DNA of 44,750 bases from Candidatus Fermentibacterota bacterium. GTDB taxonomy: Bacteria; Fermentibacterota; Fermentibacteria; Fermentibacterales; JCC-6. Numbering within the stretch: position 1 is the stretch's first letter; each line of letters begins with the position of its first letter. The position numbers and the translations under genes are program-made. The stretch spans positions 1 through 44,750 of the forward strand of contig QNDR01000009.1 in NCBI GenBank assembly GCA_003646025.1, given 5' to 3'. Under the pieces are notes generated by a model. That model worked only from the letters and a program-made list of their open reading frames with translations, was not told where the DNA came from and did not search any database. Shown here piece after piece: positions 33,692 to 43,300 of this stretch.

Positions 33692-33827
33692 ACTGGTCAG
33701 TCGTTCTGTTTTCCGGAGACGGGAAGACGATCACGCATCTGTATCGTAAGCAGCGGCAGTATGGTGTTGATCCTGATTATTCTTCTGATGGCATACTCAT
33801 CAAATCAGTCGGCTATGGTCTCGGGAA

Positions 33828-34019
33828 TTAGCAGAAGAACCCTGCACTGCAGAAGAAAGAACAAGTATCTCCGTTGTGTCCGTGTTTTACCATTCCAGGT
33901 ATGTGTGAAAATGTATCCCACACTGAAGAACCTCTGCCATCCTGCGCCACTGCTCCCTCAACCAGATAGGCAGCAGTGGCAGCTCCCCATAAAAACCCAT
34001 CAGGAAACGCCCTGCTCAA
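33828..34019 (-). pseudogene. N-terminal fragment of a family 1 glycoside hydrolase (beta-glucosidase)
   Basis: The first roughly 52 codons read as the start of a GH1 beta-glucosidase: [36 protein letters not shown], then GDT, a strong match to the family N-terminus. After about 33864 the homology ends and an unrelated tail runs to a stop, so about 400 residues, including both catalytic glutamates, are missing. I see no GH1 sequence between here and the DUF3160 gene. It begins at the last bases of the AAA ATPase gene upstream. It looks like debris from a recombination or deletion event. Confidence 0.8.
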
Positions 34020-35170
34020 AGAGCCTGATCCAGCGGCATCTCCGCACCTCCAAGCAGAACCGTCCTTGCACCGGGATACTGCTTTTTAAACATATCAATT
34101 CCCTTACGTCTGCACTTTCTGCCGTCAGAGCAGATATCAAACCCGTACACGCTGCTGTCTGTGCTGTAGACGAAGTCAACTTCCCGGTTTCCCGCCTTCC
34201 AGTACAGCAGCTCTGCATGATGCTCCCTGTTCATCTTGGCATACATGGAACATCCTATGGCGGTTCTGAACAACCTGTTTTCCCATACAGAGCTGTTTTC
34301 CAGTGTATCAGGACTCAAACCGCGTATTGCGCAGACAAGCGAAGTATCAAGCGGAAGCAGTTTCGGGCTCGACCGTCTCTTTCTCTCAACGCCGCCGGTG
34401 TATTTTCCGATACCGGCCACCAGTCCGGCACCCTGAAGAAGCTTGAGATAACCCGCGACCGTTGTTGTGTTTCCTGCATACTTCAGTTCCGAAAGCAGTT
34501 TTGTGTAACTGACTATGTCGCATGGATTATTGCAAGCGTACATAAACAGATTTCTGAGAACAACCGGCTTTTCCACTCTGTTTACCATAAGAATATCTCT
34601 GGATATCGATGTTTCAATCAGGGAATCCAGCATGTACCTCCGCCACTTCTGGTAGTTATCAGACAGCAGCGCTCCTCCCGGAAATCCCCCGAACAGCAGA
34701 TACTTGTTGATCGTGTATCCGAAAGCCTTATGCATCTCACGCAGTGACCAGTGTTCAATTCGCAGTATTTTGTAGTTTTCTGTGTCCTGACGGGGAATAT
34801 TCAGTGCCGAAGAATCTACGAGAATCACCTGAAACCGGTACTCTCCGGCGGCATCTTCAGTTCTCAGAAATCGTACGACCTCTGCCCAGTTCTGTATTTT
34901 CTGTATCTCATCCAGAACGAGAACTGTTCTCCCGCGAGCTGAAAGTTTCCTGGCTGAAAACCAGTTTTCCTCTATCCAGCCGGCATCCCCGGGAGCAGGC
35001 ATGTCTGCTGAACTATAGACAACTACCACCCCCTCTTCCCTCAGGGTATTTAAAACCTGCTTAACCAATGTTGTCTTTCCAACCTGACGGGGACCAGTGA
35101 CAAATTTTATGGTATTCAACCCTCGGTGAATACTTTCCAGCAGAACACTGTACTCGGCTTTTCTGTACAA
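34016..35170 (-). CDS. AAA ATPase with C-terminal DUF4143 domain
   Basis: The 384-residue protein has a Walker A motif ([10 protein letters not shown], about residues 24-33), Walker B ([11 protein letters not shown], near 90) and an AAA_14-type core. The DUF4143 region includes [24 protein letters not shown] and [16 protein letters not shown]. The C-terminal restriction-endonuclease-like part keeps EVDFVYS but the usual EVK is replaced by GFDICSD, so nuclease activity is doubtful. TTG at 35170 has GGAGG 5 bases upstream. Proteins of this type are common in mobile or multicopy gene sets of unknown role. It abuts a truncated GH1 gene, suggesting a recombination hot spot. Confidence 0.9.
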   Translation of the reverse strand: MYRKAEYSVLLESIHRGLNTIKFVTGPRQVGKTTLVKQVLNTLREEGVVVVYSSADMPAPGDAGWIEENWFSARKLSARGRTVLVLDEIQKIQNWAEVVRFLRTEDAAGEYRFQVILVDSSALNIPRQDTENYKILRIEHWSLREMHKAFGYTINKYLLFGGFPGGALLSDNYQKWRRYMLDSLIETSISRDILMVNRVEKPVVLRNLFMYACNNPCDIVSYTKLLSELKYAGNTTTVAGYLKLLQGAGLVAGIGKYTGGVERKRRSSPKLLPLDTSLVCAIRGLSPDTLENSSVWENRLFRTAIGCSMYAKMNREHHAELLYWKAGNREVDFVYSTDSSVYGFDICSDGRKCRRKGIDMFKKQYPGARTVLLGGAEMPLDQAL

Positions 35171-35222
35171 AACACCTCCATTAACTCATTCTACTGTGCT
35201 ATATTACTCAATGCATTAATCA

Positions 35223-35260
35223 TTCGCAACCATCCCTATTGCGAGCATCATGGTTGCGAA
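35223..35260. promoter_or_regulatory. 11-bp inverted repeat upstream of the AAA ATPase gene, probable operator
   Basis: TTCGCAACCAT and ATGGTTGCGAA form perfect 11-bp arms with a 16-base spacer. On the minus strand one arm includes TTGCGA, with a TAATAT -10-like box 17 bases on. The repeat thus overlaps a promoter candidate for the ATPase gene. Confidence 0.45.
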
Positions 35261-35323
35261 ACATTGTATATTTTGTATATCTCTTCTTGTTGTGCGGTGT
35301 TATGCTACTTATCATACCTATGC

Positions 35324-35357
35324 AAAAGGCTGCTGCCTGTAAGCAGCAGCCATTTTT
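35324..35357. terminator. Intrinsic terminator
   Basis: A perfect 9-bp stem (GGCTGCTGC/GCAGCAGCC) with a 6-base loop is flanked by AAAA and TTTTT. It lies 16 bases after the stop of the minus-strand membrane protein gene and should end the ECF sigma operon. Confidence 0.85.
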
Positions 35358-35373
35358 AAAACAGAGAATCCAA

Positions 35374-35802
35374 TTAAGAGTCGCTGTGTTCAGCAGCTGC
35401 TTTATCCCTGTTCAGCCATTCGTTGAAAGCCTCGCGGCCGTATTCCTTCCAGAATGTTCCCAGAGAGTCGTAGTCGTGATGCTGCCCGTCATCGCTTATC
35501 TGCACATGCTTTTCGCCTTTTCCGCGTCCGCTCCTGCTGTTTCCACCGTATGAACTGTGGTTGCCAAAGAATATCTGAGCCAGAACGACAAGACCAACAG
35601 CCTGCCAGTAGCTTACCTCCGGAAGGTTAAACACTTCCGGCATAAGAGTGTTCCACAGCCACTGAACTGCAAAACCGAATACCGCAGCCAGTGCAACCAC
35701 TACAACAAGACCCAGCAAAACAAAGCCAATTATCTTCATGATCTTTGCAAATGCCCCCCCCTTCATACTCAGTCCGTTTATTTTCGCGTTAATTGTATGC
35801 AT
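35374..35802 (-). CDS. Small membrane protein downstream of the ECF sigma factor
   Basis: The 142-residue protein has two hydrophobic segments: residues about 21-45 (MKIIGFVLLGLVVVVALAAVFGFAV) and about 62-80 (YWQAVGLVVLAQIFFG). A soluble, charged C-terminus of about 60 residues follows (HHDYDSLGTFWKEYGREAFNEWL). It overlaps the sigma factor gene by 14 bases and ends just before a terminator. That position is typical for an anti-sigma factor or a sensor partner. It lacks the zinc-binding HxxxCxxC motif of ZAS anti-sigma factors, so any such role is inference. Confidence 0.8.
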   Translation of the reverse strand: MHTINAKINGLSMKGGAFAKIMKIIGFVLLGLVVVVALAAVFGFAVQWLWNTLMPEVFNLPEVSYWQAVGLVVLAQIFFGNHSSYGGNSRSGRGKGEKHVQISDDGQHHDYDSLGTFWKEYGREAFNEWLNRDKAAAEHSDS

Positions 35803-36352
35803 TGTTCTCCTCCTTTATGTGAATATGCCCCAGATTTCGCTGTATTGTTTTCAATCCCCGGTGTTTTCGTGCGAGCAGTGTTCCGACCGGGATCTGCAGC
35901 CGCTTCCCCAGTTCTCTGAAAGACAGTTCGTTAAACTCCGTTTCTATTATCACCTGTCTCTGATCTGGTGGCAGTGAATTTATTGCTTCGTATATCTGAT
36001 TTCTTATCTGCTCTCTTTCGTAGGAACCTTCCGGTTCGTAACTTATATCCGGGATAATGTCATGGAGAGAGAGATTATTCAGGTTTTCTTCATCCAGTGA
36101 ACTGGTCTGAAAGTGCGGTTTTCTGTATTCGTCAATAATCCTGTTGCGCAGAGCACAAAAGATATATCCTGCAAGATCTTTTACAGGTCTGGTGAGATCG
36201 GGTCTGTCAAGAAGCTTCAGAACAACATCCTGAACGATGTCCTCACAATCCATATGCGACGCGTCATCAAGTTTTGCTCTGACAAAACCAACCATCCTGC
36301 GGTAGTTGTTTTCCCAGAAATCCGACAGTACTGAATTTTCTCCTGAAGTCAT
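35789..36352 (-). CDS. ECF-family RNA polymerase sigma factor
   Basis: The 187-residue protein contains sigma region 2 (YRRMVGFVRAKLDDASHMDCEDIVQDVVLKLLDRPD, then LAGYIFCALRNRIIDEYRK) and region 4 (EAINSLPPDQRQVIIETEFNELSFRELGKRLQIPVGTLLARKHRGLKTI), with no regions 1 or 3. That is the layout of extracytoplasmic-function sigma factors. The start at 36352 leaves a normal N-terminus. The small membrane protein gene overlaps its 3' end, forming a two-gene unit. No binding-site pair that it could recognise is obvious in this window. Confidence 0.95.
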   Translation of the reverse strand: MTSGENSVLSDFWENNYRRMVGFVRAKLDDASHMDCEDIVQDVVLKLLDRPDLTRPVKDLAGYIFCALRNRIIDEYRKPHFQTSSLDEENLNNLSLHDIIPDISYEPEGSYEREQIRNQIYEAINSLPPDQRQVIIETEFNELSFRELGKRLQIPVGTLLARKHRGLKTIQRNLGHIHIKEENNAYN

Positions 36353-36419
36353 TGTTCACCCGCCTTCTGTAATGCAGACGGAATGACAGGATAATTATTG
36401 CACAGGTTTAGAAGGTTAC

Positions 36420-37490
36420 CTACGGCAACTGGTAGTAATACAATCCTCTACCAACACTGAAAACAATAGCAGGTGTGTTGTTTTGTGCAATAACCCGGTG
36501 TCCAAGAGTCAGATAACCTGCAAGCTCTGAAAGCTGCGAAGAATCTTCCAGAGCAAAGGTTGACCAGTTTATTCTTCCTCTGTTTACGGTTTCTCCGCCG
36601 TCTGCCGAGAATACAAAACTGCCGTCAGACAATCGACACAAAACATCAACCGGATCTCCATGATTCTCATACACCGTTCCGTCTGAGAATCTCACTATCT
36701 GAGTAGAATCCCTCCATGCCAGTCCGGCATCAGGTTCCACCCATTGTTCAACTACAGAAGAAGTCAGTGAAGAGTCTTCAAAAATGACGGAGAACGCTGA
36801 CATATCAGCTATTGTTGTCAACGGGTCGTTTCCAGCTGCAATCAGGTCAGACCATGGATTACACAGAATGTACGATCCTACTATGCCGTTTGAGCTGAAT
36901 CTTGCCCCCTCTTCAAGATCTACAACATCAAAGGGACGCAGTAAACTGCTTTCATCACCCAGATACAGAGAGAAGTAAGACTCCGGGTCGGGAAGACAAT
37001 TCAGAAAACGGGCACCGTACACAAGCCTGGAATCCCGGGTAAAGTCAAAACACAGAGGTTCATCAGAGTCGTATGTGACCCCGATAACACGAACATTGCT
37101 GCCTTCTGAATTGCAAACCAGAATTACAATGGGATCAGGCATTGGAACACCGGCTGCAGGAAGACTGTCCGGCATGAGTACCTTAAAAGCAATCAGAAGC
37201 AGGCTCCCGTCAGGACCAGATTTAAGCAATCTGATTTCCCCGGGACTTTCCCAGCCATTCCCGGCTGGTGTCCAGTCAACAGGGAAATCACTGATATTCA
37301 GCGGATCATTGATACTGACGGAACTGAGTGTTCCCTGTGTGTTGACAAAAACTATTCTGCCCCCTGAAATCAGAGCAAAATCCCCCTGTGATGTGGAAAG
37401 TGAATCCGTAAGTAGTTCGGGCTGAGCAAATGAGACTGAAACAAACACAACAACAGCAAGAATCAGAAGATGGCGCAAGATACCTTCCAT
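36420..37490 (-). CDS. Secreted protein, unrecognised family
   Basis: I do not recognise the family. The ATG at 37490 (AAGGA 5 bases ahead) gives 356 residues with a clear signal peptide (LRHLLILAVVVFVSVSFAQ). The body has repeated propeller-like strand phrases: DFALISGGRIVFVNTQG, IRLLKSGPDGSLLLIAF, RDSRLVYGARFLNC, AGLAWRDSTQIVRFSDGTV and CRLSDGSFVFSADGG. A six- or seven-bladed beta-propeller is plausible. It ends YYYQLP, unlike the TWA(S/A)IKAT proteins. It lies between the sigma operon and the flavoprotein gene and may be transcribed with the latter. Confidence 0.7.
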   Translation of the reverse strand: MEGILRHLLILAVVVFVSVSFAQPELLTDSLSTSQGDFALISGGRIVFVNTQGTLSSVSINDPLNISDFPVDWTPAGNGWESPGEIRLLKSGPDGSLLLIAFKVLMPDSLPAAGVPMPDPIVILVCNSEGSNVRVIGVTYDSDEPLCFDFTRDSRLVYGARFLNCLPDPESYFSLYLGDESSLLRPFDVVDLEEGARFSSNGIVGSYILCNPWSDLIAAGNDPLTTIADMSAFSVIFEDSSLTSSVVEQWVEPDAGLAWRDSTQIVRFSDGTVYENHGDPVDVLCRLSDGSFVFSADGGETVNRGRINWSTFALEDSSQLSELAGYLTLGHRVIAQNNTPAIVFSVGRGLYYYQLP

Positions 37491-37657
37491 ATTTTTCCTT
37501 CCCTGCACTGTTTCACAATCGATACCGGCCTTTCAATCCGGTTTTAGACACCGATAAATGCGGGATACCCCTCTGCACTACTATAGTGCTGCAACAGATG
37601 GCTGACAACATCAGTCTGTACCGCTGTTTCGTTTCTACTCTGAAATTACACACACCC

Positions 37658-39055
37658 TCAGCACAGTGGAACTTCAGGAGCAGATTCTCTTTTGGCAACT
37701 TTACGGGCGGCTCTTCTCAAAGCACTTCTGAGGCCCTCTTCCATCACCGGATGGTAGAAGTTGAGCTCCATGGTCTCAAATACTGAGAGTCCTCTCTGTA
37801 CTGCCCATGAAACAAGGTGAGCAATGTGCTCTCCATCTGGAACAGCCATTTCCGCACCGAGCAATTTACCGGAGCTTTTATCTGCGTAAACTCTCAGGAG
37901 TCCCCTGTTTCTCATGGCTGTCATAGCCCTGGTCTGCACTCTGTAATCCATGCTGCCAGTAACAACTGTGTTGTGATCAATGCTGGAATACCTTTCTCCC
38001 ACTGCTGCAATGTTGGGATGGGTAAAGACGATACCGAGTGGCGTTCTCCGGCAGAAGCTGTGCAGAGCGTCTTTTACGCTGTTGTATCCGGCTATGTGGC
38101 CATCATCAGCTGCTTCAGCAAGAAACTGTGCTCTCATGTTTACGTCCCCGGCAATAAACACCGGGAGATCTCCCACCTGCATTGTGTGCGGGTTAAACTC
38201 GGGAATTCCCATGCTGTTGAGAGGAACACCAAGATTTTCCATTGCCAAACCCTCGGTGTTTGGCCTTCTCCCCACGGCAACAAGAACTTTGTCCACCTGC
38301 ACTTCGATATTTTCTGATCGTACCAGAACTCTGCCTGAGGTGCCCTCTTCCAGAGTTACCCTGCTTTCCAGATGAATGGGAAACTCTTCCCCTATTATTT
38401 CTATTGCCGCTTCTGCAACTTCAGGATCGGTGATTCCACCTATGGTGTTCAATGCGTCAAATCCGGTAATTTTCACTCCAAGACGGCTCAAGGCCTGGGA
38501 GATTTCCAGACCGATGGAGCCAAGACCGACAACAGCCATGGTTTCCGGCAGATTCTGCATTTCAAACAGCGTTGAGTTGGTAACAATTCTGTCACCGAAT
38601 TTTTTCCACTGTTCGGGAACAATGGGTGTTGAACCGGTGGCAATTATCATAGCTTCGGTTTTTATCTGTTCCCCGTTAACTTCCACAAGATCCGGGGCAA
38701 GAATTCTGGCTCTTCCGGGAATATTTTTATGCTGTTCCAGTCTGATGGTTGCCCTGTTGGTATCTTTAACCAGCTTGTCCCGCAGCTTTCTAACTCTCTC
38801 CAGAACCGCCTTGCCGTCAACCTCTACAGTTCCGGAAAGTCTGAAACCCATTTCCTCATACAACAGCCGTTTGTGGAATACATCTGCAGCCTCAATAAGC
38901 ATTTTAGAGGGCATGCAGCCAACTCTGGCGCAGGTGGTTCCATAAGGACCATCGTTGATTATTACAAAGTTGTCTGTTCTTTTTCTAACCTGACCCAGGG
39001 CAGACAATCCTGCGGTACCCGAGCCGATTATCACCACATCAACTTTTCTTGGCAT
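37658..39055 (-). CDS. Dihydrolipoamide-dehydrogenase-like flavoprotein
   Basis: The 465-residue protein belongs to the pyridine nucleotide-disulfide oxidoreductases. It has an FAD-binding GxGxxG (VIIGSGTAGLSALGQ, residue about 9), the redox disulfide motif TTCARVGCMPSK (about 40-51), the NAD-binding AVVGLGSIGLEISQAL (about 175), the second FAD motif GDLPVFIAGDVN (about 300), and the dimerisation domain with FYHPVMEEGLRSAL near the C-terminus. The HP...E pair replaces the usual HxxxxE of Lpd. No 2-oxoacid dehydrogenase or glycine-cleavage gene is adjacent, so the disulfide substrate is unknown. Mercuric or glutathione reductase is less likely. The start has a GGAAGG Shine-Dalgarno. Confidence 0.9.
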   Translation of the reverse strand: MPRKVDVVIIGSGTAGLSALGQVRKRTDNFVIINDGPYGTTCARVGCMPSKMLIEAADVFHKRLLYEEMGFRLSGTVEVDGKAVLERVRKLRDKLVKDTNRATIRLEQHKNIPGRARILAPDLVEVNGEQIKTEAMIIATGSTPIVPEQWKKFGDRIVTNSTLFEMQNLPETMAVVGLGSIGLEISQALSRLGVKITGFDALNTIGGITDPEVAEAAIEIIGEEFPIHLESRVTLEEGTSGRVLVRSENIEVQVDKVLVAVGRRPNTEGLAMENLGVPLNSMGIPEFNPHTMQVGDLPVFIAGDVNMRAQFLAEAADDGHIAGYNSVKDALHSFCRRTPLGIVFTHPNIAAVGERYSSIDHNTVVTGSMDYRVQTRAMTAMRNRGLLRVYADKSSGKLLGAEMAVPDGEHIAHLVSWAVQRGLSVFETMELNFYHPVMEEGLRSALRRAARKVAKRESAPEVPLC

Positions 39056-39079
39056 TGTTTTCCTTCCAGATAAAAAACT

Positions 39080-40360
39080 TCAGAAAATAGCTACGCTGCC
39101 TTCCAGATGAATTTTCATGCAGTTTATCATGTTTCTGTGGTCCACAGTTCCCGCCATCTCTCTGCATGAATGCATTGACAGCATTGGGTTACCCACATCA
39201 ACAGTAGGAATACCTGTTCCGGTAGCCGCAATGGGACCAAGTGTTCCTCCACTTTTAGCATCTGCCCTTGAAACGAATTTCTGAACGGGACTGTGTGCCA
39301 GCTCAGCACACTTGATGAAATAGGCTGATGTGCGGGCAGATGACGCATAGCTGCCCCCTGCAGACATCTTCACGGCTGGTCCTTTGTTCAATACAGGTTT
39401 TGAGAGTTTGCTGTGCTTGTCCGCCCATCCTGGAAGCACTGCATGAACGCAGTCGGCACTTACATTGATGCTCCGGCTGCATGCTCTAAAAAACTGCTCT
39501 CTGGTGCCTGAAACACGTTCAAGCACTCTTTCCATGAAGGGAGAAGCTGCTCCGTTAACCGTTCTGGATCCTATCTCCTCGTTGTCAAACAAAAACACAA
39601 TGGCAGTGGAATCTCCCGGCGTCATCTCTGTTATTGCGGCCAGAGCAGCATGCGTGCTGCTTCTGTTGTCCAGGCCTGCAGAAACAAGGAAATTCTCATG
39701 TATACCGTTAAGTGTCGGAGGCTGCACATCGAACACTTCTCCGGAGAAGTCTATTATCTGTTCGACACCGATTCCGGCAGAGGCGGCAACCATTTGTTTC
39801 AAAGAATCGTAGTCGCCTTTATCTTCTCCAAAAATCAGAAGCAGCTGATTCTCCGCATTTGCCTTGAACCCGTCCTTGTTCGCATTGCGGTTCAGGTGAA
39901 TCGCCGGAGATGAAAATCTGAGTACAGGGCTGTTTATCCTGAAATGCTTTGTTGTGAGACAGCTGTTCTCCATAAAGGAAACGCTGCCGGCAAGTCCCAG
40001 ATCCCTGTCAAACCACGTAGCCACAGTAGGCCCGCCGTATATCTCCACGCCAAGCGTTGAAAGACCTTCACTGTAGGCATAAGGTTCGGGCTTGAGACGA
40101 AATCCAGGTGCGTCGGTGTGTGTTCCAATAATTCTGAAACCGGTATCCGCTGCCGGTTTTCTTCCCACTATAAAAGCAGCAACTGTGGAATCAGAATCTA
40201 CAACCATACACTTTTCACCGCTGTTCAGCTTCCACTCTTCATCCATGAATATCTGCCTGAAACCATTTTTTTTAAGAATTTCAACAGAAGCTTCCACACA
40301 GTGGGCAGCTGTTGGACTGTTCTGCAGAAAGGAGATCAGTTGTTTGATTTCACTGTTCAT
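39080..40360 (-). CDS. apeB: M18-family aminopeptidase
   Basis: The 426-residue enzyme matches M18 aspartyl aminopeptidases, dinuclear zinc enzymes forming tetrahedral dodecamers. Ligand and catalytic blocks appear in order: IGTHTDAPGFRLKP (first His and Asp, about residue 80), GGPTVATWFDRDLGLAG, AGLDNRSSTHAAL (about 230), FLFDNEEIGSRTVNGAASP (bridging Glu pair, about 255), and near the C-terminus GTLGPIAATGTGIPTVDVGNPMLSMHSCREM. It overlaps the activase-type gene upstream by 4 bases (ATGA), so the two are probably cotranscribed, but the metabolic link is not obvious. Confidence 0.94.
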   Translation of the reverse strand: MNSEIKQLISFLQNSPTAAHCVEASVEILKKNGFRQIFMDEEWKLNSGEKCMVVDSDSTVAAFIVGRKPAADTGFRIIGTHTDAPGFRLKPEPYAYSEGLSTLGVEIYGGPTVATWFDRDLGLAGSVSFMENSCLTTKHFRINSPVLRFSSPAIHLNRNANKDGFKANAENQLLLIFGEDKGDYDSLKQMVAASAGIGVEQIIDFSGEVFDVQPPTLNGIHENFLVSAGLDNRSSTHAALAAITEMTPGDSTAIVFLFDNEEIGSRTVNGAASPFMERVLERVSGTREQFFRACSRSINVSADCVHAVLPGWADKHSKLSKPVLNKGPAVKMSAGGSYASSARTSAYFIKCAELAHSPVQKFVSRADAKSGGTLGPIAATGTGIPTVDVGNPMLSMHSCREMAGTVDHRNMINCMKIHLEGSVAIF

Positions 40361-43300
40361 TGAGCACTCCTGTTCTTTTCTCCGGTCTTTCCGTAATGAA
40401 GCCTGCGGACCTGATCCATGAATGCTTCAAACCGTGAGGTGTTGTCTGTATCTTCCTGTCCGTCAAAAGCAAGGTTAAGCCATGGAAGCCCTGGTTTGTC
40501 ACGTTTTATCCTTCTGGAAACAGCGGAAACAACAGTACCCGGCAGGCAGTTAAACGGATATATGTTAACCGCTCCGTCAATACCGCCATGCTCAAGAAGT
40601 GCAAGCGGCGCACCGATACTGAGAACCGCTTCTCCTCCGATATTTTCTGCCATATAGGGTGTTGAGGCTTTCATTACCTGCGATGCTGAAACATGCGGCG
40701 TCCCTCGAAGAAGGCTGTCAAAAGGCTTTTCAACAGCCCTTTTTACTTTTGTAATTACCATGCTGATGGTTTTCCCCTTGATAACCGATGCTGTCTTTCC
40801 GTTCTGCTTCGATTTCTCGATAAAACTGTGGTTAACATAGTCAAACCACTCTGTAAGAGGGGTGTAGATGACTTCCGCACCCATAGCTTCCAGCCTGTCT
40901 ACAGTGTTGTCATTTGCATAGTCATCATTCCTCACATAAATCTCGCCAAACACTGCCACAAGAGGTTTTCTTGCAATATCCCGAAGGGGAAACTTCTCGA
41001 ACTCAGCTGCAGCTTTTTTTGCTCTGCCAGCCAGTGAAGCTCCTTTTTCCAGGGTATCCTCAAAGTCGGACAACCACTTTTTGAAAAGACGATCCGCACT
41101 TCCAGGAGTAACCTCATACGGCCGAACTCTAAAAAGAGCCCTCTTGAGTATATCTGCTGCTGCAAGGCTCTGAAGAAGATCCTTCTGGAACTTTCTTGAA
41201 CCCAGTCCCGGAATGCTGGAGTAAGAATCACTTGAAGTTGCAGTGAGAACAGGAACACCTTCAAACCCGTTTTTCTCCAGTACCTGTCTCTGAAAAGTGC
41301 AGTACTGCCCAAACCTGCAGGGACCTGATGCAGTTGCCATGAAAAACGCCGTTTTTTCAGGTTTATCTGTTTCCAGTATTTTAAGCATGTTGCCTGCGGT
41401 AATTATCGCGGGATAACATTCTCTTCCAGTTGTAACTGTTCTGCCAAGAGCAACAGCATCCGAAGTTGTGGGAGGTATAACCTTTGCATCAATTCCACGG
41501 TTCCTGACTGCAGCTGCAGCCAGATAGCTTGCCTCGCTCATCAGGGGAATCCAGAGAGTTCTTCCAGTTACATCCTGCTGTTCCCGGGGAGGGGGCTGGT
41601 ATTCCTGTGTCCCAAGATTTCCTGCTCCATCCAGAGCGTCAAGAAATGCTTCACACCTTGTAATGACACCTGCATCCGCAGCATGCTCATCTATCTCTAT
41701 TGACAGATAGGGCTTTTCGCCCATGATTTCCCTGAATGAATGCTCTATAAAAGAATCCGGGCCGCAGCCGAAGTTACTGAGATAAACAGCGTGCAGGTTC
41801 TCATTCTCTCTGATAACTATTCCGCCGGCAAGTATTCTCTGACCGTAGTGCCAGTACATGTTGTCATAGCTTTCCGCAGCTCTGTCCATGGACATGGGCA
41901 GCATATCGAGAGGAATGACAACTCCTCCAAGTTTAGCCAGTTTTGCCGGAAGATCGGTGTTCACCACAGGGTCTGACCCGTTGTATGGCCTGCTGACCAC
42001 AACAAAACCCCTGCGTCCGTCCAGGTTCTGTATGGCCCGCCTGCCCCGCTCTGTGTTTGCCTTCACAAATCTATCCTGTGCGTCCTGTGCTTCTTTGAGC
42101 GCCGCTTTTGCCTCAGTCGTACTGAACCCAAGCTCAACTGCCGTCTGTATCAGTGCACTCATCCACTCGTTACCGGGAAGAGCAAAGTCCAGAACCGGTT
42201 TCAGAACTTTTACATTCTTCATCTGATTCAGAACAAGCCCGGCATCAAGAATGTACGGAGAACCCTGGATATATGGACAGTTATAGGATTCAGTAAAATC
42301 TCCCTGGGGTTTGTTTCTGAGAATTGATGGAAGAAACAGAATCTCTACGCCCTTCTCCAGCAGCTCCATCACATGACCGTGAGCTATTTTCACAGGGAAA
42401 CAGGTTTCCGCGGCAACACTCTCCACTCCTGAATGAACGGTAGCAGAAGTGGATTCACCGCTCACCACCACACGGCAGCCCATGGATCTGAAGAATGTTC
42501 CGAAGAACGGGAAAAGCTCCCAGAACCACAGAGACCTTGATATTCCTACAACAGGCCCATTGCCCCAGTCCCTGCCAGAATACTTGAAGACATTCTCAAC
42601 CCTTTCAAGGAACAGATTCTCTCCGCCTGACGTGGTCTGCATGGAACCGGTCTCATATTTTTCGCACCTGCCCCCGTAGAACAGCTTTGTGCCGTCTGCC
42701 AGCGTGACCCTGTGGATTTCACAGTTGTTCGAACATGCTCTGCATATGAACGAATCCTGTGTGTAGCTGTTTTCAGAAAGACTCCAGCCGCGGAAAGTTG
42801 TTTTCCTTCCATCCTTCATGGCATCTCTGGCCATCAGAGCCACACCGATGGCCCCTGTAACATCGTGATGCGGGGGAAGAATAACCTCTCTCCCCTGGCC
42901 AAGAACCGCATTGAAGGCCGCCACCACTCCTCGGTTGTGTGCAGTTCCACCCTGGAAAAATATCTTTTTCCCTATCTTCCTCTCACCAACCACACGGTGA
43001 AGGTAGTTTTTGACTATTGAATAGCAGAGTCCGGATGTTATCTGCTGAATCGGTGTACTCACCGCCTGATGGGAAACCACATCGCTTTCCATAAACACTG
43101 TACACCGCTCACCAAGTCTGCACGGGGCGCTGGTTGACAGGGCAATGGAACCAAAATCCTGTATTTTTATTCCAAGTTTCTCTGCCTGTTCTTCAAGAAA
43201 AGAACCTGTACCGGCGGCGCAGACTTTGTTCATTTCAAAGTCAACTACACGTCCTTTTTCAATGGAGATGTACTTGGAATCCTGCCCACCTATCTCAAAC

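Noticed and set aside
33692-33827. Possible remnant protein on the plus strand after the DUF3160 gene (SGDGKTITHLYRKQ and onward)
   Set aside because: It is a short frame with no start, Shine-Dalgarno or recognisable family, so it cannot be told from chance.
33761-34747. Plus-strand open frame of about 328 codons
   Set aside because: It covers the complementary strand of the AAA ATPase and GH1 fragment, both with strong family motifs.
37525-37547. ACCGG/CCGGT inverted repeat as a terminator
   Set aside because: The stem is only 5 bp with a long loop, and no T-run follows on the minus strand where termination would be needed.
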